Of a stretch of 64,000 nucleotides of DNA, positions 52,092-60,401 are shown in pieces. The notes beneath the pieces were generated by a model. That model was not told the origin of the DNA. It saw nothing but the letters and a program-made list of their open reading frames with translations, and did not search any database. The first letter of the stretch is position 1, and the number at the start of each line of letters is the position of its first letter. The DNA is from Flavobacteriales bacterium (GTDB lineage Bacteria; Bacteroidota; Bacteroidia; Flavobacteriales_F; PHOS-HE28): contig JADJLR010000003.1 in NCBI GenBank assembly GCA_016710015.1, positions 62,001-126,000 on the forward strand, in the 5' to 3' direction. A program made the translations under genes and the position numbers.

Positions 52092-55000
52092 CTACCGGAG
52101 CAGGTACATCTTCCCGAATCCCTTGGTGAAGTAGCCCGATGCTCCGGTAGCACGGTACTCGATGTCCTCGCCATTCAATTGGGCGATCACGCGGTAGAGG
52201 TAGACACCACGCGCTAAACGATCGCCGAATTCATCGGTGCCATCCCACGCGAAATCGGTCATGTTGCGCCCTACACGCAGCGGTCCCAATTCATGCATCT
52301 TCACTTCGCGCACCACCTTTCCGGTCACGGTCATGATCTGGATCTTCATGTAGGTGGGGATCTCACTTCCTGTGAGGGTGAACACGAAGCGGGTATTGGT
52401 GGTGAACGGATTGGGATAATTGAGCACTTCGGTGATGGTGGTGCGGTTGATCACCTCAAAGGCCACTTTGTAATCGTTATCTCCGGAAGCGTTGTTGCTG
52501 AGGTCCGATGCCTGGACCGTGAGCAGGTACTTGCCGTCCGTTGGAAGGGATGGTCTGAAGAAGATGCGCGATTCGTTCTCCGGTCCATCCGCCGGAATGA
52601 ATTGCAAGTTCTCGTTGCCCATTCCATCGCGGAAGAAGATCCGCTCGATGGCTGCTCCCGGCCGCTGAAGGAAAACCTTGAACTGTGCGGTATCCGATGG
52701 AGAATCCAAGAGCAGGGCGGTATTCTCGTCGTTCAGCGAGATCTCGATATCCGGGCGTGCCGAAATGATGTCGCCATCCAGGATATGGATGCCATCGAAA
52801 GTGACATCGAGCAAGGGGTTCTCACGATCCACTTCCACATCGAAGCGCCATTGTGCGATGTTGTTGAAGTGGTATTGCTCCAGTTGATCATACACTCCCG
52901 TGAGGGAATCCTCCGGGTTCGCCTCCACGATCAACGTATTCGGGCCACCGAAGCCGACCGTATTGAAGTGGATGGTATCCAAACGCCAGGCACCAGCAGG
53001 CAAAGGAGCTCCCCGATGGTAATGCACACGGCGCTTCATGTTGGACCGATCGATCACCCAAGCGGCCATCAGCAGGCTATCCATGTCGAACTCACTCACA
53101 TTCTGCACCGCAACGGCAACGGATGCGATCTCTCCAGCGAACCATCCATCCAATCCTTGGTAATAGCCCAGCTGTGGGTTGATGGCACATTCGGGAACAG
53201 GTTCGTAGAGCAACTGCCAACGTTCCATCTGGGCCGGTTTCGGATCGGCAGCATCCAAGTCATGGAACTTCCCACGAAGACGCACTTTCGGATAGAGCGA
53301 TGCATCCACGTACGAACCTAGGTCTATCACCTCGTCCAACGCGGAATTGAATTCAGCGAGATCGACCACATCGCCGGATGCCGTAACCCCTCGCACTTGG
53401 ATCACGGTGCTGTCATTGGCGCTTGAAGGTTCCTCGTTCCAGAACAACGAGCCCCAGTTGAAAGCGGGACCAGCTTCCATCGTCGTAATGAATCCTCTGT
53501 CCCCGGAGCTTTCGATGAAAGCCGTAAGGCGAATGTCTGCATCGATATCGACCCCAACGGTATCTCGGAAGGTCTCTGGGAATCCCTTTCGAACGTAGAA
53601 GATGTACGGAACACTATCCGGAAGTGCGCTGATCGGAACACTATAATCAGGGCCTTCGAGATACGGTATAAGTGAAGGCTCCGCACTCAAACCATCCTGG
53701 TTGAGGTACAGCCAAGTGTACATCAACACATGGTGACCCGCCGGTATCCCGACTTCCAACATGTTCTTCAACGCTGTCATCTGTGCGGGAACATTCTGTC
53801 GGAAAGCGAAGAATTTCATGATGCGGTTACGACAACCGGACAAGTTGTTCTGATTCCCGAAATCATGATCCGGATTGTAGATCACATCCGGTTCTGGGGC
53901 GGTATCGATCCACTTCGTACCCCATGCTTCGAAGGTGTAGGGATCCACCACTGCCACGTGCCATGATGCCTCTGCAGCACAGCCATTGTAGTCTTGGTTA
54001 TCCAGATCCAGACGCCATCCTATCGGAGCGTAATAATCATTTCCTGGGGTCCACGCAGAGATCTCATGCGGTGCGCTGGAGAAGTCGAAATCCCGTTGTG
54101 GCCGATCATAGGTCATGGAGTTGTACGTATCCTCCTTGAATTGGAAATAGTGCGCTTGGCCCCAGCCGTGTTCATCCGTGATGTATTGGAAGGAGCGTTC
54201 GTACCACTGGTAACCACCGTTGCCAGTACTATCGATGCTGCAACGCCAGAAGAAGACGGTGCTATCCTGCGCTGCGTTCACTGCATACACGGATGTTGGT
54301 TGCCACGTGACCACGCCCCCCGGTGCATTGATGGCAGTCGTTTCCAACAGCGGACTGTTGAACAGATCGGTGGTGTCGATCTGGAACACATAGGTACGTG
54401 GTGGCGCGAGTGGATCACCGGTACTGGCCTTCAGCGGTGGTGTCGGTTCCGGGACGATGGCGAAATCGTACGGATAGATGGGGACCAGATCACCCGAAGT
54501 GATGAAAAGTGTGGTGGAGGCTTGGTTGCTTCCTACATCCGGGGTCTCATCGATCAGGTCCGGATCCAGATCCACTTTCACGGTGAATTGGTTGATCCCT
54601 TGCCCACCGGCAAAGGCTAGCGTAGGCACCCGGAAGACGGCCGTATCCTGCGCTCCGATGGAATCCAGAATGAGGGTAAAGATCTGCGGAGTAGCCAACC
54701 CGGCGGTGACGCGTTCCAACTGCACACCCACGCTGTCCGGGATGTTCCGACCGATGTTGCGGATGCCGACCCTGACGGAGAAGGTATCCACGTCCGCATT
54801 CACGGTAGCCGGATAGAACGAGATGTCCTCCGGAAGCACCTCAAAATCCGGCTTATCCGGAGAGTTCAGCACCAACACCGGGTCCCCTTGCAACGTCATC
54901 GTATGCACCGTATACACGGGGAGGATGCTGTTGCCAAAATTCAAATTCTGGAACGCTGCATGCCGCATGTGCTCGCCGATGCTCTTTCCATAATTGAGCC

Positions 55001-57248
55001 CACCGAAACTATCGTAGAACTGACTTGAATAGGCGACCAAGAAGCTGGAGATCCCATAGCCCGTGCTGGCCATGAAAGCGATCGGTCCTTCGCCATCGCG
55101 CATCACCCAATCCTCACTGGTACTGAAGTGGTTCGCGTTGAGGTGAACATTCCCGATGTAGCAGGAATTACCGATCACCATGGGATACCGCCCATTCCAA
55201 TCGTAATTCGCAGGGTCGTCGATGGTGATGTCGAAATTCTCTGAATAGGCGTGCGCGAAGAAATTCATGAGCGTGACTCCGTTCTCGATGAGATTGCGGA
55301 CCGAGTCCGCCGCTGCGGTGGAGAAGACGCTTGAGCTGTGCTTCCGGAAGCGGGACATCACGGCACCAAAGGGGGTACCGTCGTCGATCCGGGGTTCCAG
55401 ACCACGTAGGTTCTGCGCTAAGGAGATCTGCTCATTGTCATTGAACCCACCACTCAGATGTACCACGTTCTTCATCCAAGCGGCGGGTGCTTGTCCTTCA
55501 AAGGTCTGCACCTTGGCCAAGTACGCGAACACGTCCTGATCATTGATGGCGCTCAACCGACCAACGGGGATCTCCATGCGCCGTTGATCGAAATTCAACC
55601 CGATGGTGAAGCACTGGTCCGAGGAAGGATAACCGTATGAAGGAACCAGGCAGCGCGCGTAGGCCCCATTGACATTGGGACGGTAGCCATCCTGGGCAAG
55701 TTGTCCGGTGAGCGTTGGGGTAGAGACCGATTTCCCGATCAGGAAGAGGCCCTGCGGATCCGTGGTCCAGGTGTCCAAGATGTACTTGCACCACATGCGA
55801 ATGGAGATCGAACTCTTGGGTACGCCACCCCCGAACTGGTCGTAGAGTTCGTCCACATCAGCAAGAACGGTCGGCATCGGGTCCGGCGCAGTGGCAGACC
55901 GGTAGTTGGCATAGGCCGTAGCCCCGTTCCATAAGCTGGCGTGCGTGACGATCAAGAAGGCCGAATCGGGGTCCATGTTGCCATAGTCCACGAAATAGCC
56001 ATTGCCGTGTACTAGTGTGAGCGTATCGATGGTGCGGATCCCTTCTTGGCTGAATATGAAGCCCTGCGTCGTTGCGCTATCCGCATGAGCGGGGACCAAC
56101 GCTTCCCACACATTCGCTGCGAAGGTGGGTCGGATGCGGCGCATGGTATCCCCAGCGGCATAGAGTAGTGGTGTACCGGTTACGCTTTGCAAGGTCAGTC
56201 GGGCGATATTCGAATCGGGCTCGTTCGGTACCCAAATATCCCAAGGTCCGGTCCCGATGGTTTGTAGGTCGCGCGGGTAGCGCACGGTAAAGGCTGCGGG
56301 AGATTGCCAATCCAAATAGTTCGGGATGTTGAGCCCAACTTGGCCAGGCTCGATCAGGTCGTGCGGTACACGCACCCGCGCCGTGAAATTCGTGGTGATC
56401 TCTGAGGTTGGAACCTCAAAGATGCTGCGGATCACCGATGGACCTTTAAAAATGGAATCGACGTACAGCGTATTGGTCCCTGGCCCGGCGTAGATCCGCA
56501 AGTGGTGGTCGAACAAGAAGCCATTTCCACTGTTGCTGAAGGCTGCTGTGGTGGCGGTCACCGTTGCTGGTGGGGCACCCGCTCCAGTGTATGCACGTGG
56601 CGTTTGGGTCACCACAGCGTACTGAACATCGGTGGTGGTCGTCAGCAACGGAAAGCCGCCCCATCCTTCGGCCACACCGTTCAAACTGCTGGATGCACTC
56701 AGTTCAATATCCATGTACCCTGGCCAGTAGAAATCCGTACACGGTCGAACGGTCAACCCCCATACCCAAGGTCTCGAGGTATGCGCGGCAAAATCCTCGT
56801 TCACGTATGGCAACACGCGTTCCTTGCGTACCAATGGGTCGGGATCCCAGGTCAAGAAATACCGGATGGTATCGTTGAATTGGCTGTAGTAGGGATTGGC
56901 ATGTTGCTGGGCATTGCCGTACATGCGGGTATCGATCCAGCCGTCGTTCTTCCGCGCGATGAATTCGATGAAGTCCCCACCGTTGAGCACCCCATCCTCC
57001 CCGCCTTCGATGTACAGTGGCACCTGCTTTTCGCGGCCGAAGAGCATCAGGTCCGCAGGGTCCACCTGCGCGATCGGGAAGCCGGACCGAGCCAGTGTGG
57101 CCGAATCCAGCCGGTGGAGACCTGTGCTGTAGATGGGAAAGCGCCAGTACTGCCGGTCATGGTCGATCCACTCATTGCCATAGGTGATCTGCCCGATGGA
57201 AAGAGCAGCTTGTAGCAGAGCGAAGGCCAGCAGTAGGGATCGCATCAT
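52092..57248 (-). CDS. Large secreted C25 (gingipain-type) peptidase with T9SS C-terminal domain
   Basis: A 1718-residue exported protein with a signal peptide (MRSLLLAFALLQAALSIG). The N-terminal region (to about 400) is beta-rich. A C25-like core lies near 415-800, with candidate catalytic His in MNFFAHAYSENFD (about residue 666) and Cys in VIGNSCYIGNVHL (about 696), 30 residues apart as compared with 34 in PorU. Several Ig/CARDB-like modules follow, then a C-terminal domain NYPNPFTTNTRFVF ... GRGVY-like RGVYLYR ... KMYLLR, strikingly like the end of PorU. Its ATG overlaps the stop of a PorV-like gene. It could be a T9SS client or a second sortase-like enzyme; which is unknown. Confidence 0.82.
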   Translation of the reverse strand: MMRSLLLAFALLQAALSIGQITYGNEWIDHDRQYWRFPIYSTGLHRLDSATLARSGFPIAQVDPADLMLFGREKQVPLYIEGGEDGVLNGGDFIEFIARKNDGWIDTRMYGNAQQHANPYYSQFNDTIRYFLTWDPDPLVRKERVLPYVNEDFAAHTSRPWVWGLTVRPCTDFYWPGYMDIELSASSSLNGVAEGWGGFPLLTTTTDVQYAVVTQTPRAYTGAGAPPATVTATTAAFSNSGNGFLFDHHLRIYAGPGTNTLYVDSIFKGPSVIRSIFEVPTSEITTNFTARVRVPHDLIEPGQVGLNIPNYLDWQSPAAFTVRYPRDLQTIGTGPWDIWVPNEPDSNIARLTLQSVTGTPLLYAAGDTMRRIRPTFAANVWEALVPAHADSATTQGFIFSQEGIRTIDTLTLVHGNGYFVDYGNMDPDSAFLIVTHASLWNGATAYANYRSATAPDPMPTVLADVDELYDQFGGGVPKSSISIRMWCKYILDTWTTDPQGLFLIGKSVSTPTLTGQLAQDGYRPNVNGAYARCLVPSYGYPSSDQCFTIGLNFDQRRMEIPVGRLSAINDQDVFAYLAKVQTFEGQAPAAWMKNVVHLSGGFNDNEQISLAQNLRGLEPRIDDGTPFGAVMSRFRKHSSSVFSTAAADSVRNLIENGVTLMNFFAHAYSENFDITIDDPANYDWNGRYPMVIGNSCYIGNVHLNANHFSTSEDWVMRDGEGPIAFMASTGYGISSFLVAYSSQFYDSFGGLNYGKSIGEHMRHAAFQNLNFGNSILPVYTVHTMTLQGDPVLVLNSPDKPDFEVLPEDISFYPATVNADVDTFSVRVGIRNIGRNIPDSVGVQLERVTAGLATPQIFTLILDSIGAQDTAVFRVPTLAFAGGQGINQFTVKVDLDPDLIDETPDVGSNQASTTLFITSGDLVPIYPYDFAIVPEPTPPLKASTGDPLAPPRTYVFQIDTTDLFNSPLLETTAINAPGGVVTWQPTSVYAVNAAQDSTVFFWRCSIDSTGNGGYQWYERSFQYITDEHGWGQAHYFQFKEDTYNSMTYDRPQRDFDFSSAPHEISAWTPGNDYYAPIGWRLDLDNQDYNGCAAEASWHVAVVDPYTFEAWGTKWIDTAPEPDVIYNPDHDFGNQNNLSGCRNRIMKFFAFRQNVPAQMTALKNMLEVGIPAGHHVLMYTWLYLNQDGLSAEPSLIPYLEGPDYSVPISALPDSVPYIFYVRKGFPETFRDTVGVDIDADIRLTAFIESSGDRGFITTMEAGPAFNWGSLFWNEEPSSANDSTVIQVRGVTASGDVVDLAEFNSALDEVIDLGSYVDASLYPKVRLRGKFHDLDAADPKPAQMERWQLLYEPVPECAINPQLGYYQGLDGWFAGEIASVAVAVQNVSEFDMDSLLMAAWVIDRSNMKRRVHYHRGAPLPAGAWRLDTIHFNTVGFGGPNTLIVEANPEDSLTGVYDQLEQYHFNNIAQWRFDVEVDRENPLLDVTFDGIHILDGDIISARPDIEISLNDENTALLLDSPSDTAQFKVFLQRPGAAIERIFFRDGMGNENLQFIPADGPENESRIFFRPSLPTDGKYLLTVQASDLSNNASGDNDYKVAFEVINRTTITEVLNYPNPFTTNTRFVFTLTGSEIPTYMKIQIMTVTGKVVREVKMHELGPLRVGRNMTDFAWDGTDEFGDRLARGVYLYRVIAQLNGEDIEYRATGASGYFTKGFGKMYLLR

Positions 57249-58342
57249 GATCCGGGTCTCTTGAACAGGTCGAACTTCAGCGAGAAGATGTTGGAGTACA
57301 GCGCCACACTGTTATCTCCGATGTCGGTCAGTGCGTAATCCAACGAAACGCTCTTGATCTTGAGGCCCAGCCCGATATTCGGCTGCACGGACAGTTGCTT
57401 GTTGTCCGAGATATCGGTGATGTATTGCATGTTGCTCACACCGGTTCGGATATACACGACACCGGCATAACCCAGCTCCAATCCAACACGCGGATCGGTG
57501 CTCACGAGTTCGCTCTTGATCAATGTGTTGCGCTGACCGTCGAAGGTGTTCTCTAGGTCCACGGCGGCAATGAGGTCGAACTTGGAGCCGAACTTGAATT
57601 GGCGGGCCACGCCGAGGTTCAAACGCGGTAGGGTGACCTCCACACTGTTCACAGGGATCTCGTTCTCGGTCTGCGTGAAGACTTCGATCGTCCGTTCGTC
57701 CAGCGTATAGCTCCAAGCATTGAATGTGCTGGTGACATCCCGTGCCACGGCACTGAAGCGCCATTGGTCCCGATCATACTGAACACCGCCATCCAGACCG
57801 AAGCCCCAAGCTTTGCCGAAGCTGCCCACCCGACGGTAGATCACCTTGGCGTTACCGCCGATGCGCAATCCCGGTACTTTCATCTTCCGTGCATAGGTGA
57901 TGATGAAGGCATGGTCCGCCGAACTGAATGAGGTGATGCGATCGTAATCGATATTGCCCGAGGGATCAATAAGGTCGATGGTATTGGGGATGTTATCGAT
58001 GCCGAATCGGATGAAGGTGAACCCGATCGTGCTGGCGGAATCGATGGGTTTGGCCAGACCGATGTAGTCGTACTTGGCAATACCCGCGAAATACTCGCTG
58101 TGCATCAGGCCCACCTGTAGATCGCCCTGCACCCCGAGGATCCCCGCTGGGTTCCAATAACCGCTGGTAACATCATTCACAACTGAGGTGTAGGCATTGC
58201 CCATGCCCAAGGCGCGCGCACCCACCCCCACCGCGAGGAATTCATTGCTGTACTTGGGGGCATCTTGTGCATGAACGGCACAAGCCACCCACAGGCTCAT
58301 GGCCACACCAAAGAACCTCCACTTGCTCATCACGGTCTTCAT
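57245..58342 (-). CDS. PorV/PorQ family outer-membrane protein
   Basis: A 365-residue beta-barrel with a signal peptide ending near AVHAQ. The mature start has the family hallmark FLAVGVGARALGMGNAYTSVVNDVTSGYWNPAGI (read in shorter pieces: GARALGMGNAY, then YWNPAG), also seen in PorV as [12 protein letters not shown] and NPSKLAF. Later strands show IGFTFIRFG, LRIGGNAKVIYR and a C-terminal FSLKFDLF. It is translationally coupled (ATGA) to the downstream C25 peptidase gene, mirroring the porU/porV pair but in reverse order. Likely an outer-membrane shuttle or attachment factor for its partner; inference. Confidence 0.85.
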   Translation of the reverse strand: MKTVMSKWRFFGVAMSLWVACAVHAQDAPKYSNEFLAVGVGARALGMGNAYTSVVNDVTSGYWNPAGILGVQGDLQVGLMHSEYFAGIAKYDYIGLAKPIDSASTIGFTFIRFGIDNIPNTIDLIDPSGNIDYDRITSFSSADHAFIITYARKMKVPGLRIGGNAKVIYRRVGSFGKAWGFGLDGGVQYDRDQWRFSAVARDVTSTFNAWSYTLDERTIEVFTQTENEIPVNSVEVTLPRLNLGVARQFKFGSKFDLIAAVDLENTFDGQRNTLIKSELVSTDPRVGLELGYAGVVYIRTGVSNMQYITDISDNKQLSVQPNIGLGLKIKSVSLDYALTDIGDNSVALYSNIFSLKFDLFKRPGS

Positions 58343-58451
58343 TCGCTATCTAGTTGACGCACCTACGAACGAGAGGTGGCCTGGATCATTGCTCGAATTT
58401 ATCCCAACTTCGGCCCCGAAACGCGGCTGACCATTCATCCGTTCTTCAAAG

Positions 58452-59237
58452 ATGGCACGCTTCCCTCGGATACCCGACCTGCTAACCACCGCGAACCTAG
58501 CCTGTGGGGTGGGTTCCATATTACTGGCCTCCCAAGGACAGCTAACACTGGCTTGTTGGCTGGTGTTCGCCGGGGCCTTCTTCGATGTCTTGGACGGATT
58601 GGCGGCGCGGGCGTTGGGGGGAGGCACACCGCTCGGTGTTCAACTGGACAGTTTGGCGGACATGGTGACTTTCGGGGTGGCTCCGGGGATGGTGCTCTAC
58701 CTGTTGGCCGGAGTTCCCTTGGGATCACAACTGGTGGTCGCCACCATGATCAGCGCAAGCGCTCCGCCAGTGGATACCATGTTGTTGTGGATGCAACTGA
58801 TCGGTATCGCGGTGGCTTGCATCATCCCGATCGCTTCTGCGTGGCGCCTGGCCAAATTCAACATCGACACCCGACAAACAGATGGCTTTCTCGGACTACC
58901 CACCCCCGCCAATGCCTTGTTTTGGGCAAGTGCTGGCCTAGGACTCCAGCATTTATCACCTGAATATGCCGTACACCTCGGTGCGGTATCATCGGTCGGC
59001 CCCTGGATGTTGATCGTTGTGGCCGTGCTTCTTGGGGTGCTCATGCTCTCCTCCATCCCTCTGCCCTCGCTCAAATTCCAACACTTCAAGTGGCAAGGCA
59101 ACCAAGTGATCTATCTGCTCCTTGGTATTGGAGCGGTGTTGGTCGTACTGTATGGCATCCTTGCTGTCCCGTTGATCCTACTTTTGTACCTGCTTAGCCC
59201 ATTGTGGGGCAAGCTCTTTCCGAAACAACCCGCTTGA
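58452..59237 (+). CDS. pssA: CDP-diacylglycerol--serine O-phosphatidyltransferase
   Basis: A 261-residue polytopic inner-membrane enzyme that makes phosphatidylserine, the precursor of phosphatidylethanolamine. The CDP-alcohol phosphotransferase motif DxxDGxxARx8Gx3Dx3D is perfect: D45, D48, G49, A52, R53, G62, D66, D70. The N-terminus RIPDLLTTANLACGVGSIL and the RLAKFNIDTRQTDGFLGLPTPANA loop are typical of PssA, and about eight helices are predicted. It is divergent from the PorV-like gene and followed by the repeat at 59244 and purS. Confidence 0.93.
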   Translation: MARFPRIPDLLTTANLACGVGSILLASQGQLTLACWLVFAGAFFDVLDGLAARALGGGTPLGVQLDSLADMVTFGVAPGMVLYLLAGVPLGSQLVVATMISASAPPVDTMLLWMQLIGIAVACIIPIASAWRLAKFNIDTRQTDGFLGLPTPANALFWASAGLGLQHLSPEYAVHLGAVSSVGPWMLIVVAVLLGVLMLSSIPLPSLKFQHFKWQGNQVIYLLLGIGAVLVVLYGILAVPLILLLYLLSPLWGKLFPKQPA

Positions 59238-59243
59238 AAAGGC

Positions 59244-59309
59244 AACCGCAAAGACGCCATGGCGCAAAGCAGAAGCTTGACCTCTTAGTGACTTTGCGTC
59301 TTTGCGGTT
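59244..59309. repeat. Dispersed GC-rich repeat, copy C, inverted pair
   Basis: AACCGCAAAGACGC (59244-59257) is exactly inverted as GCGTCTTTGCGGTT (59296-59309). The intervening DNA repeats the theme with GGCGCAAAG and ACTTTGC. The unit is the same as copies A (8691) and B (9865). It may act as a terminator for pssA or stabilise the transcript end. Confidence 0.65.
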
Positions 59310-59322
59310 ATTATCTGAACCC

Positions 59323-59583
59323 ATGAAGAACTTCCGCGCCTCCATCGATGTGATGCCCCACGACAACCTGCTGGACCCACAAGGCAAAGCCGTGAGCGGC
59401 GCCATGGGCAACCTCGGCCTACCAGAGATCAGCGGCGTGCGGATCGGAAAGCACATCACCTTGAACGTGGAGGCCAAGGACAAGAAAGCCGCTGAAGCCA
59501 AGGTGGATGAGGCGTGCAAGAAGTTGCTGGCGAACCAGATCATGGAGAAGTACAGTTTTTTAGTTGAAGAAGTTGCGGGTTGA
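59323..59583 (+). CDS. purS: Phosphoribosylformylglycinamidine synthase subunit PurS
   Basis: An 86-residue protein matching PurS, the small subunit that bridges PurL and PurQ in the FGAM synthase complex of purine synthesis. Features: VMPHDNLLDPQGKAVSGAM (the LDPQGKAV stretch is diagnostic), GVRIGKHITLNVEAKD and ACKKLLANQIMEKYSF. It starts at ATG 59323, after the GC-rich repeat; an in-frame ATG at 59302 lies inside the repeat. Standing alone without purL/purQ next door. Its last codons merge into the 16-base tandem repeat that follows. Confidence 0.92.
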   Translation: MKNFRASIDVMPHDNLLDPQGKAVSGAMGNLGLPEISGVRIGKHITLNVEAKDKKAAEAKVDEACKKLLANQIMEKYSFLVEEVAG

Positions 59584-59640
59584 AGTGGTTGGGGGTTGAC
59601 TTGGTTGAGGGTTGAACCGGTTGGGGGTTGAACCAACTCG
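59577..59640. repeat. Tandem repeat, four 16-base units at the end of purS
   Basis: Four consecutive units GGGTTGAAGTGGTTGG, GGGTTGACTTGGTTGA, GGGTTGAACCGGTTGG and GGGTTGAACCAACTCG. All begin GGGTTGA and diverge in the second half. The first unit includes the purS stop codon. An inverted, looser version (CAACTTTCAACCTACAACACC) follows at 59641. Between the convergent purS and lptB ends, so it is not translated. Confidence 0.75.
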
Positions 59641-59672
59641 CAACTTTCAACCTACAACACCCAACAAGGTCC

Positions 59673-60401
59673 CTAAACCTTCCGCCGCAACTCGAAATTC
59701 TTCCCGAGGTAGACGCGTCGTACGGTCTCATCCGCAGCAAGTTCTTCCGCTGTTCCCTGTTTCAGGATCTTGCCTTCAAAGAGCAAGTAAGCACGATCTG
59801 TAATGCTCAACGTTTCCTGCACATTATGATCGGTGATCAGGATGCCGATGTTCTTTTCCTTCAGTTTGGACACGATCCCTTGAATGTCCTCCACAGCGAT
59901 GGGGTCGACGCCTGCGAAGGGTTCGTCCAGTAGGATGAAGCGCGGGTCGGTCGCAAGTGCACGGGCGATCTCGGTACGGCGACGCTCGCCACCGCTGAGC
60001 ACATCACCCTTGTTGGTGCGTACGTGTTGCAGGCCGAACTCGTTGAGCAATTCTTCCAACTTGGCTGCCTGCTCCGCCTTCGTTTTCCCGCTTACCTCCA
60101 GGATCGCTTTGATGTTGTCTTCCACGGTCAGTTTGCGGAATACACTGGCCTCTTGAGGCAAGTAGCCAATACCCCGCTGTGCTCGGCGGTACATGGCCAG
60201 ATCCGTAATATCCTCCTGATCCAAGAACACTCGGCCTTCGTTTGGTTTGATCAGGCCCACGATCATGTAGAAACTGGTGGTCTTTCCAGCACCGTTCGGA
60301 CCAAGCAGACCCACGATCTCCCCTTGCTCCACTTCCACACTAACACCATTCACGACCGTGCGTCGCTTGTAACGTTTGAAGATGTTCTCGGCACGCAGCA
60401 T
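59673..60401 (-). CDS. lptB: LPS export ABC transporter ATP-binding protein LptB
   Basis: A 242-residue ABC ATPase that powers LPS extraction from the inner membrane. Starting [17 protein letters not shown] it shows Walker A GPNGAGKT (34-41), the Q-loop in [13 protein letters not shown], the signature LSGGERRR, Walker [14 protein letters not shown] with the typical LptB IAVEDIQ, and the H-loop in [12 protein letters not shown], the last a hallmark of LptB. The ATG overlaps the upstream stop as TGATG. An in-frame ATG at 60476 lies inside the upstream gene and is rejected. It ends the tatC-DUF5686-lptB operon. Confidence 0.95.
   Translation of the reverse strand: MLRAENIFKRYKRRTVVNGVSVEVEQGEIVGLLGPNGAGKTTSFYMIVGLIKPNEGRVFLDQEDITDLAMYRRAQRGIGYLPQEASVFRKLTVEDNIKAILEVSGKTKAEQAAKLEELLNEFGLQHVRTNKGDVLSGGERRRTEIARALATDPRFILLDEPFAGVDPIAVEDIQGIVSKLKEKNIGILITDHNVQETLSITDRAYLLFEGKILKQGTAEELAADETVRRVYLGKNFELRRKV

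Noticed and set aside
59577..59640. G-quadruplex in the tandem repeat
   Set aside because: The G runs are mostly three or five long but spaced by 11-13 bases, too far apart for a confident quadruplex call.
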